Below, one piece after another: positions 26,101 to 38,100 of a stretch of 64,000 nucleotides of DNA. The stretch comes from Henricia sp. BOLD:AAB3569 (taxonomy: Eukaryota; Echinodermata; Asteroidea; Spinulosida; Echinasteridae): assembly GCA_037783545.1 (NCBI GenBank), contig JBBELK010000052.1, forward strand, positions 2,666,001 through 2,730,000, read 5' to 3'. The notes below the pieces were generated by a model. It was not told the origin of the DNA. It did not search any database and worked only from the letters and a program-made list of their open reading frames with translations. Position numbers and translations under genes: made by a program. Positions within the stretch are counted from its first letter, which is position 1. Every line of letters starts with the position of its first letter.

Positions 26101-29100
26101 ACTTATGTTTAACTTTGTTTCATACCTGTATAAATAGTCTCTCTTTTGTCAATTACTTATAAATATTGGGGAGAAATCAGAGTTGAATTTGGTGCAATTC
26201 TGCAGTAACAAACTTTTATACGGCTGGAAATACAACTACATGTACATGTAACTCACAAGACCATGTGACTTTTCGGAACCAGAATTTAGTTCCGAAAAGT
26301 CACGTGACCTTGAATTTTTCAAAAGTGCTCAAAAACGGCAAAATTTCACGGCGTCTTTTCAGGATATATCTAATTTACTCTCGAAGGCGCTTCAGAATAA
26401 TGTATAGGTCTATTTCGAGCCCAAAAAGGCTGGTGTGTTACTTTAAGGGCCTCGGGAAAATTTGTGACTTTACAAGCTTTCTGGTGCATTTTAGAGCTAT
26501 CCTGGGGTCCTGAACTTGAAGGGCTTGTTATGAATTCTTTAAGATTGTTTTTGTGCAGATGAATTTTTTTGTTTAAAAAATAAATCTTTCAAAGACTAGG
26601 AGTAGGACTAATACATGTAATATAATAAAGCATCGGTGAGTGCAGATTTGATGGAAAAACTTGAATTTTTTGAGTGAGAACATTTTAATATTTTGTGTGG
26701 AAACACTTCCTAAAGAAAATTTCAGTCTGTCTCATGTTTTGCACACAAGGTTTGAAGCCATGATCATGTACAAGTACATGTACTCAATTCTTTTCCATAC
26801 CGCACCCATTCATGTGGCCTTGGCCCTAGGCCTCAGTCTTCCGGGTTCCCGGTCCATTACCCGCGTGCTGCATGCAGCCAGAGTGGCAGCCCGCCCAGCA
26901 GGCTTGACGCGACACGGCCGCCGGCCGGTCCTCACGAAACATTCTCATTTCTGAAATACATTTTTGTACTTTATCCATGGGAGTTGACAATATTTTCCAT
27001 AAAAATAACGATCAAGCAAAACACGGTCTCTGCGATGCATGAAAAAACGATCACAAAAATTACGATCGACAACCCAGCTATCTACATGTACCATGGGGTG
27101 TGGTTGAAACCCGGAGGTCGGAGTAACCCGGAGGTATAGTTTTTTGTGATTGTGTAGTACATGCTACAACCTACCTCCGGCTTGTTATTTTAATACCACG
27201 TAGCTCCGGAGCCACCGTCAACGCACGAACTACACGTTAGCAACAAAATCTACCTCCGGGTACCTTTGGGTACCTCCGACCTCTATATATTTCCTGTACC
27301 ATGTGTACGTACATGTACGTGCAGGGAATTTCCCTTTCAGAGTAAGAAGCCAACTCGTGTTGTAAAACGCAGGCTGATAAAAATAATATGACCTGTTGCT
27401 AGTAAATTCTGGCCAATGACGTTCAAGTTAACAAAACGGTGATCGGCATGAGTTGGACTGGTTACCGCCCCACTGAAGTCGGGAATATTTTGGTCCGGAA
27501 ACCAGACTAGGAACGTTCCTGTGCCAGTGGACCGGGGGACCGGGCCAGCCGTACCGTATCGAGAGCTGTTTTTGGTCGGCCGTGCGAATCAGAATGAAGT
27601 ATTTTTTTGCCATGAATTCTCTGTGGTTCTTTTTTCACGAGAAAAAATTTATGTATGGTAATTTTATTGTATTCTTTAGCAGCACCATGTGTGATATTTT
27701 TGAATTTTTTGATCTGCAATTTTTCCTACGTATCGGGCCAGAATTTCATCGTATCGGGCCGATACGCACGTTTGTACGTGGGGAGAACCCTGCAGTAGTC
27801 ACGACAGTAAAAATTTTCAAGCTAATTTCAAAATGAATGTAAACGCTGAAACTCGCATTCATGTTGCTCTGGCCAAGGTTTCTGTACAGTGCTAAAATAC
27901 AATTCGGCCCCCAAAATGACCAAAACAATGCATAAAAGATCTAATTTATTTTTGGCAGACTCTAGTCAAAAAGTCTGAGTCAAGTCATTTGGGGTTCGAG
28001 TCTCGAGTCTCAAGTCAAGACATTTGGGGTTCGAGTCTCAAGTCAAGTCATTTGGGGTTCGAGTCTCAAGTCAGGTCATTTGAGGTTCGAGTCTCAAGTC
28101 AAATCAAGTCAGCGAAAATCGGGACTATAGTCGACTCGAGACCCGAGTCTCAAGTCCAGGTCATGACAACCCTGCAGATTTTATTATGATAAAATGAATG
28201 GTTTTAGCAAAAATGGTTTCTATTACAGAAAATACGTCACCTCCGATACCTACAAATGCATTCCTATGCGCATGCGCACCAAAATTCGCTGAATACAACA
28301 AAAGACCATTACGTCACCACCACACTGCACGTCCCGCGAAAACAGAGAATACTCTCCCCTTTTTTCCAGCGCGCTGCACCGAGTGCACACGTATTCCAAA
28401 ACAGTTCCGTTCCGATGTTACAACGAAGGCTATAGACCGTGCTTTTCCGACACCTCTGCAATGGAGTCGTCTAAATCAAAACGAAAGTCCTTCAGGAAGA
28501 CTAAATGCCGATCTTGCAGTGGACCTTTATGTCCTTTGGACTTTGATATACACTTTTCGTGCCACCGTTGCAGACTGTGTTCAAGAGAAAATCCTTGTGG
28601 AATATGTTCTTCGTGGTCAACCGAACAGTGGAAGATTTTCGAAGCATGGCAGGACGAGCACTCCAAGCAAGGCAACGCGGCACAGTCGACCGCTAATCCT
28701 ACCGGGACATTACCGATAGTTACGGGACATTTTCTGATGTCTTCCGGTGTAAATACCAAGCCTAGTTCCTGCTCTGTTCCGAGTAATCTGACCACAACAT
28801 CCAGCGGACTTGGCGGAGCTTCAGGGAATGTGCCCCTGGCCTCGTTTATTCCATCGAGCACCGAGCCTGACGTAACGTTCGTCCACCTTACACCAGGCGA
28901 AACTCAAATACCTACATTCGGGCCAGATTCTCGCCCCTCTGGATCTTCATATTATCCACATGATCCACGTTTTTACACCTCATCTTTTCAACCAACATAT
29001 CGGAGCTCTCATCACATGATTTCTTCCGACGCAAGGTCATGTAATTTTCCTCGAGACTGGCAGACAGACAGCCGTCATAATCCGATCTCGTCATACATTT

Positions 29101-32100
29101 CCTGTTCCAGAGAACGTGACAACATAGTTCCAGCTCAGCCTTCACATCGTTCACTACACGATAGAGACTTGGAACATCAATCACGATCCTCCAGACATCG
29201 GTCCCGATCCCCCAGACATCGGTCCCGATCCCCCAGACATGGAGAATTCCGTTACGACTCTGAGCATGTTCCACGAGATAAATATCACTATTCATCCAGA
29301 GGCTTTACACGCTCTCCGGTTAGGCGTCATCGCGACCTTCGATCCCAGTCGCACAGCAGCTCGGGTTCACCATCAATCCATCGTGACCAGGCATACATGT
29401 ATGCACATTCGCCTGCGTCTAGCTCTTCTGACCTGGATTTTGAATACGGTACCACCTCCATGTTCCAACGAGGCAAATTGATAATCCCGGAAGTTAGTCG
29501 GACCTTACAGTTTCCTCCTCCCTCGCCAGTGGAAATCTCTCGACCGTCCTTTCGTAGGGATTCCTCGACAGGCGCTTCATTGCCCAAATGCACAATACCT
29601 GTGGACAGTTTCTGTGCTGACATTATGGATAACAGTTTTGCCCAAGTTTTGAAGAAATCATCAAAAATCCCTCGTCAGGAGTATTCTCTCTTCAAAACTA
29701 ATGATGAAGACACTCAGCATTTCTTTTCAGTACCGAATATTTCAACGCAGGTTAAAGATAAGCTGCGCTCAGGGAAGCCAGGTTCGCTTCCTAAGAAACG
29801 CATATTCCAAGACAAGCAAATCAGCGACATAAACAACTCCCTTGAGAAGTTGGACCACCGTTTACGTCATGGAGCTAAAGTGTCGAGTTTCTCCCTCCTT
29901 CTCTCTGACGTGTTGGCCCGAACTTCAGAAGATCCTAACATAGTAGAACCGGACCTTCTCCCAGTCATGTTCAAGTTTCTTGATGACTGTTTAGCCTCCT
30001 CTCTTCGAGAGTTCGCAGCTGGTTCGGCGCTTATCTCATCCTTACGTCGATCCCTGGTGCTAGACAACATCTTCTGGCCTTCGCTGGGATCAAGAGAAGA
30101 GATGGAACAACTTCCATTGTCTGGACCCGACTTATTCAACAACAAATTTGAAGAAGTCATGCTAAAAGAGGCGAAGCGACTGAAGACGGAGGAGAGGATT
30201 GATTTTCGACGTCACTCTTCAAGACCTCCAACTCCGTCATCTTCTGGCAGCAGAACCTACCCGGACAGGCCAGGCACTTTTCGTCGCTCCCAGCAGTTTC
30301 AACACCAACGAAGAGTGTCGTTTACCACCCCAACCTATCGGCGGCGATATACAGGCTCGACCAGAACACCACGCTCAAAGTACGCACGTTCCTTCGGGGG
30401 TCAAAATCCACCCGGAAGTAAGAGCCAGTGACTACTGGCCCATACCAGTCCAGCCAATCCCAGGTCCGGTGGGGGGCCGTCTTCTTCATTATCATCACAA
30501 ATGGGCGCAGATCACAACAGACACAATTTACCGAGGCACAACATACCAGTTTCGATGCCTCCCATTTGGACTGTCCACAGCACCACGGGTATTCACCAGA
30601 ATAACCAAGGTTCTAGCTGCAGCACTACGCAGACAGCACATACGTCTGTACGTTTATCTGGACGACTGGCTCATTGTGGCTCCTTCTCAATCAGAAGCAC
30701 TCCAAGCCATATCAACAACAGCCAAATTGACACAAGACCTCGGGTTCATTATCAACCGGCTGAAGTCATCTCCGATTCCCACGCAAACCCCCAACTTCTT
30801 AGGGGCAACCCTGAACATGATAACAGGGAAAGCTACCCCCTCCTTAGACCGTTGTACAACTCTGGAGGAATGCGTCAAGATATTCCTAGCATCCAATTTG
30901 CTTCCAGCCCGAGCATGGTTACGCCTCTTGGGATTGATGGCAAGCCTAACCGAGATAGTTCCATGGTGCAGAATGCACATGCGCCCTATCCAGCTTCATC
31001 TCCTCCATCACTACCGACCAAGGAGGGATCCTATCTCAAAGATGGTGCCTTTGAATCCTTTGATAAAATCCCATCTTCGCTGGTGGATTTTACGCCAGAA
31101 TCTATTGTGCGGCACAATCTTTCCTCGACCACCTCCTTCGATTACGATCACGACAGATGCCTCTACACGAGGATGGGGTGCTCATCTGGACGACCTCTAC
31201 CTTACGGGAGTATGGTCCAACTCGGAGCGTCTCCTCCACATCAATCATTTAGAACTCCTTGCTGTTTGCAAAGCTTTATACATGGCAGAAAACAGGCTTG
31301 TAGGCCAGGTGATACATGTGAAATCAGACAATTCCACAGTCGTGTCTTACCTGAATCGCCAAGGAGGGACTCACTCTCCTTCCCTTTGTATGCTCACATG
31401 GCAACTCCTCAGTTGGTGCATTCCTCGACAGATTTCCATCCAGTCGAGTCATCTGGCGGGAAAGAGCAACACCATTGCCGACGCACTGTCACGAGGTCGA
31501 GCTCTTCCGACAGAGTGGACCCTTCATCATTCCACAGTTCAACATGTATTCAACATCCTGGGAACTCCCCACATAGATCTGTTCGCATCCCACCTGAACA
31601 ACCAGTTGCCAACTTTCTGCTCACGTCACAAGCACCCTCTGGCCTGGGAGACGGATGCTCTGAGCTTCAGCTGGAAAGGAATCCTCGGATATGCCTTTCC
31701 CCCAATCTCTCTAGTGTCTCGGGTTCTAACAAAAATCCAGCAAGAGAAATGCAAGATTATTCTAATAGCACCTTTTTGGCCAAGACAACCATGGTTTCCT
31801 CGAATTCTGGTCCTACTCAACCATCGCCCAATCGCCCTACCAGACCGTCCAGACCTCCTCTTCCAACCCAAGTCGAAGATACTGCACCCAGATCCAAAGA
31901 GCCTCCATCTCTGTGCCTGGATGCTATCAAGTTGTCCCTTAGAACGGCAGGCCTTTCTACGGACGCTGCAAATTTGGCAGCCAAGAGCAGACGACCCTCA
32001 ACTAAACGAACTTACGATAACCGCCTCCAACACTACATCAAATGGTGTACCAGAGAGGCTGTCAATCCCACTCTTGCATCTGTAACTAATCTTGGGGATT

Positions 32101-35100
32101 TCTTCCTCTATCTGTTTAAGTCTGGCCTACAGATTACGACGATTCGAGGCTACAGATCAGCCATTGGAGTGATTCATAAGGGCTTTGAGGACGGGACTAA
32201 CTTGTCTAATAATTCGGCGATCTTTCACCTGATCAAGGGCATGTTCGTGGAAAGACCACCATCTAAGAAATTAGTGCCTTCTTGGGACCTCGGTGATGTT
32301 CTGTATAGGCTCACCAAAGCTCCCTTCGAACCAGCTGGAGACTCGTCTCTGCACCATCTGACTGTCAAAACTGTCTTTCTGCTGGCTGCATCCACAGCCC
32401 GTCGCAGGAGTGAGCTCCATTCACTCTCTATAGAAAAGGGTCACCTGCGTTGGGAACCAGGTGGTGTGCGTTTAATCCCACGTATTGGCTTCCTGACGAA
32501 GAACCAATCCCCGGATTTTACACCGCCAGACATATTTGTGCCAAGTTTGTCTTCCTTCTCAAGCATCCAGGAGGACAAGTTATGGTGCCCGGTTAGGGCC
32601 TTGAAGTTCTACATCTCACGCACTGAGAATCTACGAGGCAATACTAAGCAGCTCTTCATCACGACAATCCGTCCGCACAATCCAGCATCTCAGGCTACAA
32701 TTTCGAGGTGGATCGTTGAAGCCGTTATTTCTCTCCCCTCTTCCCATACAGGTACAGGTGCAAGGTCATTAGATGACACATACCGAACAGGACCTGCCCA
32801 GACCTCCAGAAGCCCACACCGTATGAGCCGTGTTCAGGAAGATTCTAACAAGCCAAACGAGTGTTGCTATGCACCTCAGGCTGTCAAACCGGCTCACTTG
32901 CCACACGAGGCTCGCTATGCACCTCAGGCAATAAAGAAAGCAGAGAGCAAGCCAGACGAGATGTATACACCTCGGGCTTCAGTAAAAGCACACCAGACCC
33001 GCAGCATGTCAACATCATGGGCTCTCTTTCAGGGTGTGGCCATTTCCGAAATCATGCAAGCAGCATGTTGGAAAAATCCCTCAACCTTTACATCATGCTA
33101 CCTGAAGGATGTTTTGCAAACTGAGGGCAGAATGGGCAGACAGGTCCTGAAGTCAGCTGCACGGTCATCAACCCAGAGATCCCGTTCAGCAGTCAGTTCA
33201 TCAACCTAAACCGGTTCGTGACATGTCATACGGGTATGTCTTGACTATCACTTTTGATTATGTTCAATTAGTCACTGGTAAGACCTCTGGACACCACACT
33301 GCATGTTCCTTCCCTCCCTTGTTCAGTTTTCGGTGCTAATCTGCATTTGTAGGTATCGGAGGTGACGTATTTTCTGTAATAGAATCTCCCAAATCTTCTG
33401 GGATTTCCTATTCTATATAAGAAAATACTCACCTCCGATACCTTCCCACCCAATATCCTTGAGCTCAAACATTTTAAGATGGAAAAAAGGGGAGAGTATT
33501 CTCTGTTTTCGCGGGACGTGCAGTGTGGTGGTGACGTAATGGTCTTTTGTTGTATTCAGCGAATTTTGGTGCGCATGCGCATAGGAATGCATTTGTAGGT
33601 ATCGGAGGTGAGTATTTTCTTATATAGAATAGGAAATCCCAGAAGATTTGGGAGATTTAGATACATGTAAATGCTCTCTGTTTTCATTTTACGACAGACC
33701 ATTGTTCTAGACATCTCGCATAAATTGTTCATTGTCCCACAGCCAACATTGTAACATTTTTGAACATCGTAGTAACATTAAGCACAACTTCATTTTAATA
33801 CATTTGTTTTGAAGTGTACATGTACATGTACCTCTGTGTCAAAAATTAGTCTTCAAAAAATGATAAACAAACACCCATATATGGTATGTACTGTAACCGA
33901 CAACCGCAGTGGAAAATTAATGTGAAACACCGTCTTAATATAGACCGTATCGAATATCCGCCATTTCGTGGGCCAGTTCCTTTGTTCCTTGAGGACATGC
34001 ATGGTTGCACATACATGTAAATGTATTGTGCTTCCATTGTTGAACGGTTTAAGGGTAATTCCCAAAATTAGGGGTCCAAAAGTGTGACATGTTTTTAAAG
34101 ATTTTCAAGTGTGTTTAGTGATTGAAACTTTTGAAAGTGGTTTTCCAGTAGAAAATATTTATTCGTATTTCCATGAATGCCACTTAAATTTAACATTTGT
34201 GTGTGGATAAGGCACCAAGGTTAATGCAAACTCATTCTACAGCTAATTTTCATTGGTAACCTGGGACACCAAATTCCTATTCAATATAATGGAACAAATT
34301 ATGAGCCTTTATGGACTTTTGTTTTAGTAATTTTTCAGTAATCACAGAACAAAATATTTAAGAAATTGGTGCTGTCCCCGTAATCACAGGCCACAGTCTA
34401 TTACTGAGAATCGGTGATCATGAGTGGCAATTTTTGATGCGCAGGGTTTCGTACCGGTACATACAATGTAACTGGGACACCAAACGTTTTGGACCCCTAA
34501 TTTTGGGAATTACCCTTAAAGGGCCCATGATTTGGGATTTTTATCAATGAAATCTATGCTATAAAACCTCTTTATTTGGAGCTTGTTTTGGGGTTAGAAC
34601 AAAGATTATTAGTTGTTATGCTCATGCATATTCATGACCAATGTCATGTCACAAGAGGCAAACACAAGAAAATCACATTCAACTGTACATACAGGATTTT
34701 ACCTATTTTCTCAAACTTCCTGGAACGTTTGTAATCCATGGCTGTTTGAGTTTGTTTTCCATGTTGCCTTTTGTAAACCATTACAAAACTGTGTGAGAAA
34801 ACTGCAGCAATTTGCCACAAGTCCAACTTGAAGTCTTGGGTTTTTTCTTTACTTTTCTTTCTGTCTTCCTTAAGTGGTGCACTTTCAAAGTTGAAAAAGG
34901 CTTTTATTGATTTTACCTCCAAACGAACAATAGTATGTCTTGCTGAACAAGTAATCTGTCATATGAAGCAAAGATTAGGCACAAAGTTGTTTAGCATGTC
35001 ATGGCCCTTTAAGTAACAAAAGGTGCCCCACGAAATGGCGGCTATTCGATACGGTCTATATCTTGTCAATGTGCATCCCATGGCTGCAGTTGAGTGTTAC

Positions 35101-38100
35101 AAATTTCTCGGTCTTTATTTCTTGGACACTGCCCATGCATGACACTGCCTCAAAGATGTGTGTGGTGCTGTAACAAGAAACTGCACAACATGAATTCAGT
35201 GGCCACGATTTCTAAAAATGGAGACATTTTTGGGGCTATCGTGTTTATGAAACAGCAAGACTAAATGCTGCTGTGTGCCCGATCATTGTCCCCTTAATAT
35301 TTGGCCTGTTTTGCGATTCCTCCCGTCGGTCCCCCGGTGTCTCCGCTCCCCCCGGTGTATCCGATTACCGGTAGAGGGGCAATCGTCTCGCGGCTTCAGT
35401 TTCACCGCTTTCTGACTGCGCGACGCACAAACAAAAGTGAGGCAGCGTAACCCAAGCCACGGGTTCTCGCACCGTAAGCACCATAGAGAGTGCCGTAAAG
35501 AGTTTTTAGTTGGGATTAATTTCACACTTTCTTCATCCGTCGAATCGGGGGGCCCCAAGATGATCGGTTTCCGTGGCAACCAGTCGGTACTGTGTATTGT
35601 GAATGAATAAAAAATCCAGTGTTTGCGCTCTAGTCTGTTTTGCTTTCATTTATACTATTATAGGTGCGATATTTAATTTCATCTGCTGAAAGATGTGCAT
35701 GTAGCTGCTGCGGCTTTGTTCATAAATTATTTTTAGCATTCTGAATAATAATAAATAATAATAATAATGCTGAAATATAGCGCTTTACACAAAATTCTCG
35801 AAGCGCTTTACAAACTCAGAAAAAAAGCTCAAAAAAACAGGTACAAGCTAAAAAAAAATGGAAAAGATAATGATAAAAAGCTGAAATTAAGCCTAAGAAC
35901 ACTGATATAAATTATCGCAATGTACAAAATGTAATCTAAGAAGTAAAAATATTTAATTAAAAAGATGAGTCTTTAAAGGCACAGGCTCGTCAGCAATGCG
36001 CGCCCGCAGCATTATTTTAGGTATTTTACATGTATATGATTGTTAGGTCAGAGTGAAATCCATTTTCTGGAAAAATCTGGACAAGCTCCTTCAATACACC
36101 TGTAAAAAAAAGATAATTTTATTAACCCAAATGGTACACAAAATCCTACACAAAATCCTTAAATTTGTACATGAATTTCCATAGGTCCAAATGGTTAGGG
36201 TTTAGGCCTACAGTACTGTACATGTAGCTACATGTACCGGTACATGTGTACAATCTTCCTACTATGTACAGTATACATGTACATGTACAGTACTCCTGTA
36301 CCTGCTCTAATTTTGTATTCAACTGCATGGGTTTTCAGCATTGCCAGCAACCTGAATAGGTGCCCAGTTATAATTGACCGGTTGTCATGGCAATAAAAAC
36401 AGGCTCCGGATGAGGGATGTTTTGCATTCAAGTCGAGGTGACTGGGCCGAACTGTGGGACAACTGCAGGTTTGCAAAGGGTTTTAGTGATAATATACAAA
36501 TGTACATTTACCGCAGTTATAAATAAATCGTGATGCATAACATTTCTCTTTTTGGCAGGAGTTGGGCCTACACATGCAGTGCAGCCGAACAGTGTACGGT
36601 ACTTGTACGCGTACAGTGTACATTTTAAAAAAGAATTCACAATATGAATTCTTTATAACGGATATTTTTAAAAGATTCAGGAGATTTGCCTCTGGGGTTA
36701 AGATTAACTTGTCAGCTTTTTTCTTTCAGTTATTTTTTCCTTTTATTCATCTCGTATTATTGTTTTTTTTTATTCTAAGTGAATTCATGTTTGATTTTGC
36801 CGTTGGTTGATTTTTTGACGGATTCGACCTCATCAGTTCAACTATCCCTCGGTCATTGACAACCCTCCAGAAAATCATCCACCAAATTAAAGGGTTTATC
36901 ACTCTTAATTCGGGCTTGTTAAGCTCACGTGATAGCCAACCCCAATCAGTGAGGAACAACTGCAATATCACTGTGTTTCGAGACCACCAGTTGGCTTCAA
37001 ACATGTACAATGTACATGTAGCTCAATTGGTAGGGCGTCTGCACGTTTAAGCAGCTAAGGTCCGTGGTTCGAATCCCGGTGGAGCCAAGTTTTTCACTGC
37101 ATCCAGATTTCCCAAGCTCGTGGACATTTGTCTACATTAGCAGGGTTGTAATGACTCGGACTCGAGGCTCAGACTCGAGTCCCGATTTTCACTGACTTGA
37201 CTTGAGACTCGAACTTCAAATGACTTGACTTGAGACTCGAACTTCAAATGACTTCACTTGAATAAGTTGACTTGACTTGAGACTCGAACCTCAAATGAAT
37301 TGACTCGACTTGAGACTCGAACCTCAAATGACTTGACTTGACTTGACTTGACTTGAGACTCAAACCTCAAATGAATTGACTTGACTTGAGACTCGAACCT
37401 TAAATGACTTGACTTGAGACTCGAACCTTAAATGACTTGACTTGACTTGATACTCGAACCTCAAATGACTTGACTTGACTTGACTTGTGACTCAAACCTC
37501 AAATGAATTGAATTGACTTGACTTGAGACTCAAACCTCAAATGAATTGACTTGACTTGAGACTCGAACCTCAAATGATTTGAATTGAGTCTGCCAAAAAT
37601 ACAATATATCTTTTATGCATTTTCTTGTCATTTTGGGGACCGAATTAAGTTTCAGCACTGAAGAAATCTTGGTCAAAGCAACATGAATGTGAGTTTGAGT
37701 GTTTAGACTCATTTTGAAATTAGTTTATCAAATTTACTGTCGTGACTATTTGACTTGACCCAACTTGACCAATACGCCTGACTTGACTTGACTTGACTTG
37801 ACTTGGGACTCGAAGGCAGTTTTGACTTGACTTGACTTGGGACTCGAGCAGAAGGATACTCGTTACAACCCTGCACATTAGTATCAAATTAATTAACCCC
37901 GGCGGTCCCTGGGACATTATTCCGAGGCTTAGAAATGTTCAATGACTTGTAACATAAATTTTGAATATTTTTTGGCAATCTCATGAAAAGTTACTGTTAA
38001 TTATACATGTACATGTGTAAACACACTTTCCTTAACTGTTAATTAACACGACACAGCACCATACCAGACACCTTACCTGTCACCGCCAAGCGACACAAAC

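Larger units (their letters stand above)
25541..27792. mobile_element. Insertion with CAGGGTYCTCCC ends inside the minisatellite element
   Basis: CAGGGTCCTCCC at the left and GGGGAGAACCCTG at the right are inverse ends. AGTAG occurs just outside both (25536-25540, 27794-27798). The 2.25 kb inside show no clear transposase; a CGGAACCAG repeat copy is at 26262 and an ACCTCCGG inverted pair at 27105-27280. Confidence 0.65.
25405..28175 (-). mobile_element. GACTCGAAC minisatellite element, minus-strand copy, split by a 2.25-kb insertion
   Basis: 25405-25540 and 27793-28175 are the two halves, on the minus strand, of the element seen at 37140-37874. The ends carry AAGGGTTGTAAC and GACAACCCTGC, and the GAGTCTCAAGTCAA units lie at 27960-28150. 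The halves join at the same point of the plus-strand copy (GTCACGACAGTAA at 37735-37748). The right edge lies about 40 bases from the DIRS left end. Confidence 0.75.
28217..33658 (+). mobile_element. DIRS-type tyrosine-recombinase retrotransposon in CRTC intron 3
   Basis: The element is 5.44 kb with inverted terminal repeats (left about 152 bp, right about 179 bp) and an internal complementary region at 33342-33443. The two halves of that region are exact reverse complements of the outermost left and right ends, which is the diagnostic DIRS design for rolling through a circular intermediate. Both outer ends carry the same TTT triplet (28217-28219, 33656-33658), and no longer target duplication is seen, as expected for recombinase-mediated insertion. 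Inside are three overlapping same-strand ORFs: a Gag-like protein with Cys-rich and SR-rich segments, RT/RNase H, and a tyrosine recombinase with HxxR and Tyr. It has the same orientation as CRTC. The RT has an internal deletion, so this copy is probably not autonomous. Confidence 0.93.
33939..35060. mobile_element. MITE (TATAGACCGTATCGAAT) hosting two further elements
   Basis: The outer ends TATAGACCGTATCGAATATCC and the inverse GGCTATTCGATACGGTCTATA match the uninterrupted 155-bp relative at 45718-45872. The body is broken at TTTAAGTAAC by an AGGGCC-family MITE (34516-35014), whose left TTAA in turn hosts the GGGTAATTCCC element (34053-34515). Confidence 0.85.

Noticed and set aside
28383..28460. 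Upstream extension of DIRS ORF1 to 28383
   Set aside because: It would need a GTG start next to the terminal repeat; the first ATG at 28461 leads straight into the Lys/Arg and Cys-rich segment.
30501..31860. First half of the 902-codon open frame as recombinase sequence
   Set aside because: It overlaps the RT/RNase H frame on the same strand and has low-complexity, shadow-like composition; recombinase motifs begin only near 31890.
37014..37087. Functional tRNA gene
   Set aside because: No paired 5' acceptor strand, an eight-base anticodon loop and C at position 33; box B alone is intact.
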